Assembly: GCA_014885115.2 (NCBI GenBank)
Contig: WKLE02000152.1
Coordinates: forward strand, 2,338-66,337
Direction: 5' to 3'
Length of the DNA stretch: 64,000 nucleotides
From: Asterionellopsis glacialis
Taxonomy: Eukaryota; Bacillariophyta; Plagiogrammaphyceae; Rhaphoneidales; Asterionellopsidaceae
Positions 52,181 through 63,880 of this stretch are shown here, one piece after another (within the stretch, counting starts at the first letter, position 1; each line of letters starts with the position of its first letter). Below the pieces are notes generated by a model, which was not told the origin of the DNA, did no database searches, and worked only from the letters and a program-made list of their open reading frames with translations. The position numbers and the translations under genes were made by a program.

Positions 52181-55100
52181 CAAAACAAAAGTATGGTAAG
52201 CATATACAGGCTAAATTTAGTGTGCAGTTTTAAAGTATCCATTTTGGGGGGGCGTATTGTAGCAGAAAATGTAGCAACAGTCAAATATCATTCCCACCCT
52301 TCTGTGAAGATTACTTGCTATTATACAGGCCATTCTATGCCTTTGAATTTCTTTATCTGGTTTTACTGTAGGGCAGCGTGAGTGAGGTAGGAACCCACAT
52401 CACACAAAGCTTGAATAAAAGGAGCAAGACAAAGGCAATATATGTACATTCATGCTTTAAGCTGTCTGCTCTTTCTATCTAACCTATTACTAATTACATT
52501 ACCTCCCTCACCAGCATAAAAACCATTCATAAATTGATCATGTGATACATACACACACACCTTGTTATTTTACATCAAGGAGTGGAACCATAATCCATAC
52601 CTTCAATACCAATTCCCTTCCAAAACGTATCATGCTTCTTACTGGTGTAAGAAACCAGTCAGTAATACTAACCTTCTTCTTCTGAGAGTTATGTTGTAAT
52701 TTTAATAGAAGAGGGGGGTGCATGGTGCATATTCTCTTTGGTATTTTGTTGAATAAGAATTGTTGTTGGTCACTGCATTTATTTTCTAGTACGTGCTTAT
52801 CCACCCTCTTGTTGTTTCAAACTCTGAATTCAATAAACTCAGAAACACACAACCTTTATGATTCTTGTCCCCTGGATACTACTGATATCATCTGGTAGAA
52901 TGACTATACAATCTGCACACATCACAAACTGTGGTGGACCCCACTTGTACTTAGATAAAATATTAGATTGAATTTAATTTCAATGACCTTTATGAGGCCT
53001 AGTACTCCCACCCCTATTCTTAAGTATAATGATGACAAAAAAGTTGATGTATTTATCTGAGTTTTTTCTAGCCATCTCATTTGATGCTGCTGAAAATCTT
53101 ACTCCTACTACTTTTTGCAGTGAAAGAACAGGATTCTTATTCTATAATTCCTTGATGACTTCCTGTACCAATTTTGCAAGAATCAATATAAAATAATGAC
53201 TACATTTTATACATTCAGATATTTTTTATTAGCAACAAGAATAGTAGAAGATGACATGTAGGACCTGTTGTCTACATAAAATGTACACAGCAGTGGTAGG
53301 TATCTCTGATCTTCTTTTACATTATTGCTGTAAAGGTACAGAGAGATGCTAGCACANNNNNNNNNNNNNNNNNNNNNNNNNNNNNNNNNNNNNNNNNNNN
53401 NNNNNNNNNNNNNNNNNNNNNNNNNNNNNNNNNNNNNNNNNNNNNNNNNNNNNNNNNNNNNNNNNNNNNNNNNNNNNNNNNNNNNNNNNNNNNNNNNNNN
53501 NNNNNNNNNNNNNNNNNNNNNNNNCTCCTCACCTTTTAGTAAGTGTAGTAGACATGTAGTAATCACCAAGTCTATATTTTTGCAAAAAGTTTATACTCTT
53601 GGGGGAGACTTTTCATTTTGAAATAATGTATAATATTCCTCTACTTTTGAGCCTCTGAACTTCCAACAATTTTTCTAGAGTGCTTTTGTTTTCTTATGTA
53701 ATATTTGAATGGTTTGTTGAATTTCTTCTGCAATAATTCACTTGTAGTAATAACAGTACTTGTTTCCCTTGTTTCTTACCACCACAATAATATGTTTTCT
53801 TTTTGCAATAAAGCTGATCATTGTTCACAGTTTTTAAAACCTTCAGCTAGTTAGTAGCAAATATTTCATTGATATTATTTTTTTCTGCCAAATTTCTATT
53901 CTTTGGTGTACTGCCCATACACTACTATATAGCAGTGGTGAGCAGAAAAATGTCCATGACTACAACAAGGTGCAACGTATCCAGCTATCATTCAACTTAC
54001 ACCTTACAGCATACAAGAAAGATATCATTTTGGTATGGTTATCTCTTTTGTCTCGCTTTGTCTCCCTCTCTTCCTCTTCAGCCAAGGTACTACTTACGGC
54101 AAACAATATAATGGTGCTTGTTAGTGAGGACATAAACCATAGTTTTAACACTGCCTGTGAACAGCCACATTTACATTTTTTCATATTTATTATACTGCGT
54201 GCATGCTTTTTAGTTTCAGTATTGAGAGCAGGTGTTCTGATTTTGTCCTGCACATATATTTTCAAATTGTATGTAAATCATAAATAGTAATGTACTAGCA
54301 AGAATTTCATAAAAAAAAAGTCAATTATTTTTTTATGTGATAAGTAATAGCTACAAAAACATTTTTGTTGTCATTTTCCTGTCAAGAGAGTTTTAATAAT
54401 AAAGATTTAAATGGTGTTCCTGTTTTTGGGACAAAAATTGTGATGTGAAATAAAAAACAGATTTTAAATAGAAGCATAAAAAGTTATTTTGAAACTATCA
54501 TTTGCCTCTGCCATCTGCTTCATCTTGTTTGTAACTGCTAATATTATTGAATTTGGCTTAAGGTTCACAAGAATATTGCTGACACCTGCAGAAAATCAAC
54601 AAATGTTTTATTCCAACAAAGAGTTCCAGATCCTCAGGAAAGCAATTCCTCACCACATCTATAATTTCTACAAATTCATACACAATAACAAAAACATGAA
54701 AAAGTACTATTACTGGTGTAATTGAGATATCTTTATAAGGCCTATCCTAAATACCATCTTAGAAACAATTTAGCACATATTCATGACCATGAATTGATTA
54801 GCAATAATTGAATAATTGACACTACAAAATTCAATTCATCAACTTTATTTTCTACAGTGATTTATTGTTTGACCTTTCTCAGGATTGGTTTAAACTATGA
54901 ACACAAGAAGTTTGCAATGATATTTTCTTATTATTGCAACACACAATAAATCCTGCTCTTAATGGACTATTTCAATTATTCATAAATTCTTCATGACCAT
55001 CAATTAATTTGTTGAAATTCATTAATTAAAATAAAGTTTATGAAACATTGGAGGGTCTACTAGTAATATTTTGGGGCTAACACAAATCAGAACAACTAGA

Positions 55101-57628
55101 ATCTTCTCTTTTTTTAAATTATACAATTACTGATTTAGTACACTAAACATTGCATCTTCTCTGATTACACTAAAGTAACATTGATACTGAGACTACTACG
55201 TAGAATGATAAGATTAACATTACTAGATATGGAGTTGTTTTATGTATAACAACCATGGTTGTTACTCAGTGTAGAAGCCTACTATTGTATCTGTTGAGAA
55301 GGCCATTTTACTATTAAAGTGTATTGATATTTGTGGAAGGTACTAGAGCAGCAAGGAATATGCTGGTTACTTTTTTGTTTAAGGTTCTTAAGAAACAAAA
55401 TACCATACTTGATATGCTTGGATCAATAGTGTCCTAGAGATTACTTCCTATCTATCACCATCATCAGGCAACATACAACACCATTTACAAATACCATCCA
55501 TTGGTTGATCCATTGGTTGTAGCAGTGCTGCTTAATATTATGATAGTATCAAAGATTGTATCTTGTCATTAGTTTCCTGTCCTCCTTCTTTGTGTAGTTG
55601 AGAAGGCACCAAGAATTCACTACAATAGTATTTAACTCCTTTTCAGTTCTGATACAACATTTATGGGTGTTTCTAGAAAAATGAGAGGAGGTTATACTAC
55701 CTATGATGTGGCTTGTTTCTTCTTCATGATTACCTTGAATGATTTCACTAGTATCATGTTTAAGCTCACACTGTAATCTGCCTGTATCCTCACACTATCA
55801 GAATTGCAATAAATGTAGGCAGTACAATTCTCACACTTAACACTATAAGCAACTTTAATACAAACAACAACAAAGTTGAGCCTGGTGGTTCGTAAGAACA
55901 TACTAAACAATTTAGATAAAAATTGACTGTGTTGATAATTGCAACAGCAGAATATTACACTTGGATGTATGCATAATCTCATCACTATCAAATAACAAGG
56001 AATATAATTCATCAATCAGCTGACAATCATGAGCTATCCTTTGAAAGGTTATATCATTTATTAGTATTGAGAATATTCATTTTGTCATTTGCTTGCTACT
56101 AGTCAAAGTTGTAATTATTAGGCAAATAATTTCTATAGTTTAGATTATGAATTGGAAGCATTGTTATAGTGGGGTACTACTTGAGTATGCTACATATAGG
56201 GATTTTCAAAAAAACTCTGGAGTGCATTGAATGGTGATTGGTATCATGAGGAGAATTGCAGACTCCTTTGGTAAATCATCAACTAGTGATATGTTTATGT
56301 TCCAATTTGATTTGTTATAATCAAATTCCTGTTAAATGTGATGATACTATAAATTGTGCCTTCAAAGATTGGTTGTCATTGAAAGCAATTATTCTCACCA
56401 TGATCAGATATGAAGGCATGGTACTATAAAAATTAGTGTGCAGTGTGGCCACCAAGAAATCAATTATTACAAATGCTTTAGGTAAGGATGCCAACAAAAC
56501 CATCAAGAAAACAAGAAATCATATCAGTGGGAAGAAGAAGATTGCAAAGAAAAACAAGCCTCATGAAATTGGTGTCATCAAGCAAAATGGAAATAATTGA
56601 ACAAAGACAAAAGATAGCTGTGCTTTGTTGCTTTCCTCTAAGAATAAGCATAGTTTCAAGAGTCTGAAGAAACGTTCTACTCAATTGGGCACTCTTAGCT
56701 CTTTCATGCATCTAGTTGAGATTATATGGATTATGATATATTTTTGACAAAGTGGCATTTTTGACTTGGGCTCCTCTCACCATGAACATTCTCTACATAA
56801 CCAACACCACCCACATATTGTGTCTACTACAAGAATTCTCAGCAATCTCTTGATTGTGACATAAACCCTTGTCACCACCAACTCTAAAAAAGTTCTCATT
56901 GTCCTTGGTTTAGTTCTCCCGATGGTACCTTTCCTCCCCCCCAAGGCCTCATGGTGCCGCTTTTCAGTTTCATTACTTTACTTCGTACTGGCATTAGGGA
57001 TTGGGTGACTTGTGACGTGTTCTAGTTTTGTCGTTCGGACCAGCTACCCGGTACTGCGCAAATGTACCGTACCAGGAATGCTGTACTCGTACTGCTGTAT
57101 TTTTTTTACGGGTGAACAGTAGGACTACGTGTACCGGGTAACCAGATTTTCTGGATTCTTTCAAAAATTTATGTGTATCATTTGTACGATGAGGATTAGT
57201 ACTAAATTACTTGAATTCTAACTATTACTACTGATTTACGCACATGTAAAGAACAAAATTCTGAGAAAAGAATTCTGCAGGAGGGACACATCATCTCGTA
57301 CATTGTGATGATCCCAAGACAGCTCCAGTCCGGGTGTGCGGAGAGTTGTCTTGAAGAAAAGGGGTGTCACCGTATACTAGCTTTTCTTAACAGAGTGCCA
57401 ACCCCCAACAATGACATATGCGTGTCCCATAATGCCGATCTTTCGGATCCTGTCAATGATTCGTGCACGAAGAATTTCTGTTTCTTTGTGCTTTCAGACA
57501 CTCATTCAATCTTCCACATCGCTTTCTCGATTGGAGGAAAAAGAACAAAATTCTTAATCCTACCGTGACAAGTCACATTCTTTTGAATGTATCTCAGCAG
57601 GTCATTATCATTACATAAACGAGCAACA
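52181..57628. other. 5.4-kb gene-free region containing a CpG-depleted block
   Basis: No supported gene. The core, about 52801-56880, has only seven CpG dinucleotides by my count in about 3.9 kb of known sequence, while flanks return to normal abruptly near 57000. GC content is roughly 32-35%. Frames are short and full of TGA/TAA stops. From 57000 on the sequence resembles other promoters here, with TACCCGGTA at 57045-57053, TACCGGGTA at 57132-57140 and GTAGGACTAC at 57119-57128, upstream of the EXECUTER-like gene. Confidence 0.7.
53357..53524. other. Assembly gap (168 N) inside the CpG-poor block
   Basis: A run of N. A gap here fits a repetitive region that was hard to assemble. Confidence 0.95.
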
Positions 57629-58950
57629 ATGAAAGTTACGAAAGCAACAACTGTTTTACTCTCCTGCCTTTCGCCCAAGGCTGTATCAGCCTTTGTTTCA
57701 CCCACCAGAGAAAAGAATGCAGGTTGGGTATCATCACCGGCGTCATCGGTGGATTCTGGCGTAGTAGATGCGTTGTCGAGTCGTCGTCCAACGGTGGCAT
57801 TGCATCTACAAGGTGACGATGATATCTTTGCTGATATATTTAATCAACAACAACAGCAGCAAGACCAGTCAATTATGAAGGATAGTAGTAAATTGTCTGA
57901 TCGATTTGCCACTGGAGATGCATTGAAGAATCTCCGTACCGATTTGGAATCGTTACGTGAGAATCTCAAGTGGGCTGAAGCAATGGAAGATTTTTCTCGT
58001 ATTAAAGATTTGCGTGAAGCTATCGAGACTGGTGAAAAGTGTGACCCAGACTTTACGTACGCCAATGCTCTTAAAGAAATTGAAAAGGCTAAAATGATTA
58101 TCAATGAAGGCCAGAGAGAGCAGGTTACCAAGAAATGGGCAAAAGAAGCTGCCGCAGCAAGGGAACATGTGGCCAGATTCAATCTTGGTGGTTTGTGGGT
58201 TGGAAAGTAAGTGTTTCTTGTTGTATTTCTGAAGAAATTTACTCATTTTAGTTTAAACTTTCTGACTTAATCTGTTCCATTTCCACACTTATTGCAAACA
58301 GTTACGGCGACCAAGCCGGTTATGAATTGATCAATGTAACTTACTCCGGTGATACTTTAATTGCAACCAAAGTGACCGGTGACAAGAATGTACCACGCGG
58401 GCAAATTTCTTTCAAGGTCAACTTGGCACCAAGCAACGGCACAAATGATGTTGATCTTGAGCCGATAACTCTTTCTGAGAAAGCTGCCTCTAAGTGGGGA
58501 ACTGACAAACTTCCCCGGTTCCAGGGATTAGGACAAGTTGCAGGAGAAGGATTTGCCAACAACAAATTCGTTGATGGTCAGCTCATCATGTTTGACGAGT
58601 CCTTCAGTTTTGTTTGGATACCCTCCAAGCATCATGTATTTTTTGGTCGTCCTAATGCGGAAACTACCATTCGCATGCTTCGTGATATTATTTCGGAAGA
58701 GGATGAAGTAGAAAACATGCGCGAATACTTGGAACGGTGCTGGGACACCGATGTCACGACATCCATCGCACGTCACCATGGATTAGGTGAACCTGAACCT
58801 TTCCGACGTATCAAGAGAGAACACGAGCTTCTTTCCATCGAAGGTACCTTGGAACCTAAATCTAGAAGCCGCTTCAACTTCTGGCAGGTTAACAAGTGGA
58901 AGCAATACCTTGATGATGTATTACGTGATGATGCCACTGGAAACCAGTAA
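57629..58950 (+). CDS. EXECUTER-like plastid protein (UVR motif plus beta domain)
   Basis: Exons 57629-58206 and 58302-58950 give 408 aa. I start at ATG 57629, not the in-frame ATG 57587, because it opens a signal peptide ending AVSAFVSP, a clear plastid site. Residues about 100-132 (SLRENLKWAEAMEDFSRIKD) form a UVR motif. After the splice, GGLWVGKNYGDQAGYELINV and ATKVTGDKNVPRGQISFKVNL match the beta-rich domain shared by plant EXECUTER1/2 and some F-box proteins. FSFVWIPSKHHVFFGRP ends the domain. EXECUTER proteins sit at thylakoids and relay singlet-oxygen stress to the nucleus. Whether the diatom protein does this is not known. The C-terminal ~90 residues are charged and helical. Confidence 0.72.
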
Positions 58951-59876
58951 ATTTTACTCCAACTTTTAATCTGTCAAAGATACGCGTGAGTTTTTGAAGT
59001 GGACAACTGAACTTGTGCATAATTATCACCAGTTTTCTTTGATCAGACTTATTACCTTGCAACACACTGACATTGAGAAAAAATAAGAAATCCAATTCAA
59101 CGTAAGCCTAAATACAGCAGCAAGTCTCTTTTGGAAATAGAAACGAGAACATAGAGTTACCATTACCAAAGAGTTTTGAATTCCAATGCCACACCCTACT
59201 TTACCATATAAATTGTATAATGCAGATTGTCCTGTTATCTCGACCATCTTACCACATATGGTTGCTCCCGCTGATGATACCTTTATCAATTCCAGATTAT
59301 GTTGCACATCATTTTGTGTTTTTCACCGTTGAGCCAATGTTATTGCTTCCGTCGATCCTTGTATTTATCGTTAGCACCGATCTGTCTATGCATTTACTGT
59401 AGTCCATCATACTCATCTTCTTGATGCTGTTCAAAAAATTTGAGAGGTTATTACGACTTGCAATATTGTGAGGTCGTACCTTTTCTTGTACTTCTATTTT
59501 TAAAAATAAAGTATAGAAGACCTCGTGAATTTCGAAAATTACGAAATAGAACGATATGATTCGCGCATGATGTTGAATTGTTTTGATTTTTACCAGATAT
59601 CCACGTTCAAGGGTACATAAAATACGAGCTATGCTTCCCAACCATCAGCAAATCCCAGCACCACCGCACAAATAATCGAGATTTTCGACATCTTGATGGG
59701 TCGAGAGTTAGATTTGAGTCCGCAGAGACGACAACAAAATATTCTCTAAAGAAGGACCTCTTGGGTCTGTCGGAAGTCTGTTGCAAATAAGCCACAAGTC
59801 AATCAATTCTTGCCATCGGCAATGAAAAGGAGTAGACAGCGTTTCCTTGTTGCTTCATAGAGTCAGTACTGCATTC
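58951..59876. promoter_or_regulatory. Upstream region of the plastid membrane protein gene
   Basis: 926 bp between two plus-strand genes. Short frames only; no RNA gene, repeat or TACCNGGTA copy recognised. Confidence 0.4.
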
Positions 59877-62319
59877 ATGGGGAAGCGAGAAAATCGAACG
59901 TCTACAGGCCCTGTCGAGCGATGGAGGCTTCTTGCCTTTTTGGTAATACTTTCTCAAGAAAAGTATTCCTTGGTGGCATTTACATACACATCATACTCAA
60001 GTAGTAAATCATTCAATCCAAATCTCCTAACATATCCATCTAGATTCTCAAAGACAGAGTGTTGCCGTGACGATTCTAGAATAAGTAGTCCGACGAAAAT
60101 TGATTGTTTACAACGGAACAAACGACAACGATTACTTACAACTCGTTTGGCAACCGAGAATGTCGGAGGCGATTGGCAAGTAGGAAATGTATATGATGCT
60201 TTAGACAAGTTAGAGCGAGCCATTGCGGTAGCAGATGCTGATATATACAAAGAACAGTTAGATACCAAAGAAGAACTTGATGCATTCGCAGAACAACGAC
60301 GTCCGTTGTTCAAAGATATTTTCCGATTCGTTGTACTTCCTATTATATCCGCTAGCATCCTAACATTTCTACGCAATGCAAACAAATGCAGAGGTCCAAC
60401 CAGGCATTTTGCATCTTTGATTATGCGGTTCTTTGATTTTGAATTTTGGACAGGTGTTGTAACATTACCTATCTTTATGTTATGGTCTAAGCAAAGGTCA
60501 CTTCCACCACCAGATCCATTGCCAGAGAAATTACAGAAATGGGCTGATCTTGATATGTTGCATATGTTCAGTCCCACAGAACTTTCATTAGAATACAATT
60601 GGGAAGATCCAAAATCATCCTGCAAAGACCACGTCCTTTGCATTTTGGAGCAATGGAAATCAAGTGTAGTGGGTGTTGCCATGCTGGGGGTACTTCTTCC
60701 GTTTTTACCATCCATGAGCTCCTCCTTTCTGCTAGCTGTTGCAATATCTCAACTGTTAAATCGGTTAGGAGCAGTTGCGTCGCTTTATCAGTACCCAAGC
60801 TTGATTTTTCAGCTACAACGACAAAGGCAACCCCGTCCGATGGATCGGTTTCAAGTCCAGCTTGCATCGAGTGTCAGAATGATACTGTCCTTTGCCCCTT
60901 GGGGAGTGGCCGCCAATTTAGCAAAAATAGCAGGGATCGTTTGCAATCCTACGAAAACAACTGTTGCAGTAGTCCAAAGTGGCACTCAACGTCTAATTAC
61001 AAGACTTGCATATGTAACTCTTTTCGTTTCTTTCCTGGGGTGAGTTTGTAAAATCATGAGATGATGTTGAGACGCAAGAAGACTATGTGTGTATTAGGTA
61101 TACATTCAATGAGCATACATGATGCGATCCAATGACTAACAATTTCCCATGTTTTCAATGTTCTGTTTGTTCTTAGGCCTATCATTCATTTGCTGGCTAT
61201 CAAAAGAATCTGCAGTAGACCATACCAACATCATGATATATCACATGCATTACCGGATAAAGATATCGAAGCAATTTTAGCAAATCCTACAGAAAGGAAG
61301 CGACGTTTCAAATGGAGATATAGTTTGGATTGGCGAGATCCAGAACGTATATCACAGACTGTTTCTCGAGTTGGTTCTGCTTTCGTTGATTGGCTCTTCT
61401 ACGAAGGATCGGTTGATCAAAAATTGATGAAAATAAGTCACGGTGAAACACAAACAGTTCTGGATTGGATTGCTCAAGACGAGGAGAGAGGGCACGATTA
61501 CCTCAGGCCACACGCAGTTGAACGGAAAGCAAGAGCAATGGAACGATTAGCGGCCAAACATCAAGAGGATTATGAATCCGGTAAATTCAGTGTACGTTGT
61601 CAAGCATATTGTTGCGTTCTTCTACGGCAGGTACAATTGAAACTCACATTCTTTCATCTTTTGCAACATGACTTTGTACTGTATAGGATCCATTGGGGGT
61701 AGCAGTTTGGAAAGTCTTTGGTATTGGCTTAAATTATGATTTCGACCACTCCACCGAGCTTGACGCTGGAGAAGAACCTTCAATTTTCCGTTTGAGAGCA
61801 AGAGCCGCAAAGAGTGCCATTCGTCGGTACACAGACATTTATGATGGTCAAGCTGCAGCAGCTGAGCTCGATGCAATCAGCGACATTCGAGAGAGAAACC
61901 AGAAGGCAGCTGAAATGCGACAAGAGGCCGAAGTCGAAGTTAAATACCTTGCAGATTCACTTGCAAGGCTTTTACCCTTTAATCCTGGCACAGATCCAAG
62001 GATTAAGTATGATGTGCAACTTATGGACCAGCTTCCACGATCTATGCAGAAGGGTATGAAGCAATCGAAATTCAAAAAGGTTGGAGAAAACGAATATATT
62101 CGACAAGGTGATTCAGACCACGATCCAGCTGTTGAGGCGCTCTTAAAACGCTACGGTAGGAAGAAACAAAGTCCTCCTACCAAACCTGAGAACGCCACTG
62201 ACTCTAGTAGCAGTGGAAAGGACGATTTTGTAGACGAGTGGTTGAAGCGTAAATATTCCGTGCAAGATGACGAAAGCAATGAGGATGATGAAAATGATCT
62301 AAAGACAGTTTTAACATAA
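59877..62319 (+). CDS. Predicted plastid multi-pass membrane protein, function unknown
   Basis: Three exons, 59877-61039, 61177-61591 and 61687-62319, give 736 aa. ATG 59877 is the first in frame and opens a signal-like stretch (RLLAFLVILSQEKYSLVAFTY) with an AF-type plastid site. A hydrophilic helix follows, then about four to six hydrophobic segments: FRFVVLPIISASILTFL, WTGVVTLPIFMLW, VVGVAMLGVLLPFL, SFLLAVAISQLL and later ones. The second half is soluble and rich in Arg/Glu/Ala helices (RRYTDIYDGQAAAAELDAI). GVAVWKVFGIGLNYDFDH across the last intron looks conserved. The donor of intron 2 is uncertain: GTACGT at 61592 or GTACAA at 61630, both in phase. I recognise no family. It ends 34 bp from the convergent RsmH stop. 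Confidence 0.65.
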
Positions 62320-62353
62320 TTTTAAAAACGATAATCTTTTGAATCAAATAAGT

Positions 62354-63880
62354 TTACGGGCTAGTTTGTCTTTCTCCGACTCGTAATGTTGCACTTCTTG
62401 CTCTTGTATTCACTGCTACCTCTTCTTCTTGTGCCTTGATACGTTTGCCTACAGATTTCCACGGGCGTGGAATGCCAATGTAATTCCCGTACATATCTCG
62501 TTCTTCACGTACTCGTCGTTTTTGTGCCTTGACCGTCCCGTCACGGATAGCTCGTTTTGCGGCACGATCTTCCATACTATGATAACTCAATACCACAAGA
62601 CGTCCACCAGTCCGAATCAATGCTGGACTCATTTCAAGGAGTGCCTTTTCTAGTACAGTATCTTCTTGATTCACAACGATACGTAAACTTTGAAAAACCC
62701 GTGCCAAGGATGCTGTTCGTCCCATCCGTCTACTTTTGGCACGTTCCGGTGTAACAGCTGCCACGGCTTCAATCAAATGTCCTGTGGTAGTCAATGGACG
62801 GTGCTCTACGATCGACCGTGCAATCTTTTTCGCTCGAGGTTCATCACCGTAGGCTTTGAGGATACGTTGCAATTCCGCCTCATCAAATTCATTACATATG
62901 TCTGCAGCTGTAAATCCCATTCCACCACGAGCGGATGCTGCTGGTGGTGAAAATTCATCACCCCCTTCACCTGCTGACATTCTCATATCTAATGGACCAT
63001 CCTTCATAAAGGCAAACCCACGTTCGGGAGTATCAATCTGATGTGAACTAACTCCCAGATCTAGCAAAATCCCATCGACGCCCGTACCCTCGGGAATGAT
63101 AGGTTGTTGTGTAATGGGATGTTGAATAGATGGGAGTACCGATGCCAAGTCACAAAAGTTCGATTGTACAGGAACAAACAATGGTAACGATTCATCTTTA
63201 CCACCTACATATTTTTCTAATCGTTTCGATGCTGTCGATAGAGCTGTAGGGTCAACATCACATCCAAACAATACATCACCAGCTTTCATTTGTTGTAATA
63301 TAGATTCGGAATGTCCACCACCACCCAAGGTTCCATCTACAAATATAAGATATCCTTGATCATCATCAACATCACCACTCTCCATACGTTCACGTCCACG
63401 TTGGGATGAAAATAAAGCATCTCGACATTCTTTCCACATGACAGGTGCATGATACGAGGTAGCAAATGGTGATGCCAAAACATCATCAACATCATCACCA
63501 TTATCCGTATTATTAGGTTTTTCACTTTTGTCCACTTTTTCCGTTTCTTCTTTGGACGATGTAGATAACGCACAAGTTAGCTGTCGTTGACGATGTCTGC
63601 CATGAGCTCTATCCGTACGAAATGGTTTCACAAAAGCATATTTAGATGATTGCAAATTTGTATATGATGATGATAATGATGATGCAGAACATCCACCACA
63701 AAGTGTTATTGCTGTACTGAACGGCCTCCAAAGTTTCATCTTGCTAGTAGTACCAAACGTCAAATGTTCTTTCAATAATATGTGAGATGCCTTATTTCCA
63801 GATAAGAATGATTTTACAGTTCCTTGTATTCCGCAGGATAACGATGACGATTTTGGAAATAAGGATGACCAGGAGATCAT
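62354..63880 (-). CDS. rsmH: RsmH/METTL15 16S/12S rRNA N4-cytosine methyltransferase, organellar
   Basis: Intronless, 508 aa with a clear ATG. The first ~140 residues are Ser/Thr/Lys-rich with few acids at the start, a targeting region for mitochondrion or plastid, then a DDVDDV acidic stretch. The MraW/RsmH core follows: YHAPVMWKECRDAL, YLIFVDGTLGGGGHSESIL (SAM-binding loop), LFGCDVDPTALS, GVDGILLDLGVSSHQID, ERGFAFMKDGPLDMRM, the SAM-domain insertion with ADICNEFDEAEL, RVFQSLRIVVNQE and RLVVLSYHSMEDR. It methylates N4 of the cytosine equivalent to C1402 in the small-subunit decoding centre. The spacing and DLGVSSHQ and YHSMEDR motifs fully match the bacterial enzyme. Confidence 0.94.
   Translation of the reverse strand: MISWSSLFPKSSSLSCGIQGTVKSFLSGNKASHILLKEHLTFGTTSKMKLWRPFSTAITLCGGCSASSLSSSYTNLQSSKYAFVKPFRTDRAHGRHRQRQLTCALSTSSKEETEKVDKSEKPNNTDNGDDVDDVLASPFATSYHAPVMWKECRDALFSSQRGRERMESGDVDDDQGYLIFVDGTLGGGGHSESILQQMKAGDVLFGCDVDPTALSTASKRLEKYVGGKDESLPLFVPVQSNFCDLASVLPSIQHPITQQPIIPEGTGVDGILLDLGVSSHQIDTPERGFAFMKDGPLDMRMSAGEGGDEFSPPAASARGGMGFTAADICNEFDEAELQRILKAYGDEPRAKKIARSIVEHRPLTTTGHLIEAVAAVTPERAKSRRMGRTASLARVFQSLRIVVNQEDTVLEKALLEMSPALIRTGGRLVVLSYHSMEDRAAKRAIRDGTVKAQKRRVREERDMYGNYIGIPRPWKSVGKRIKAQEEEVAVNTRARSATLRVGERQTSP

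Noticed and set aside
52801..56880. Low-GC block as a diatom centromere
   Set aside because: Diatom centromeres are linked to low GC over several hundred bases, and this block is only moderately low. The CpG loss and abrupt edges fit a decayed methylated element better. CENH3 mapping would settle it.
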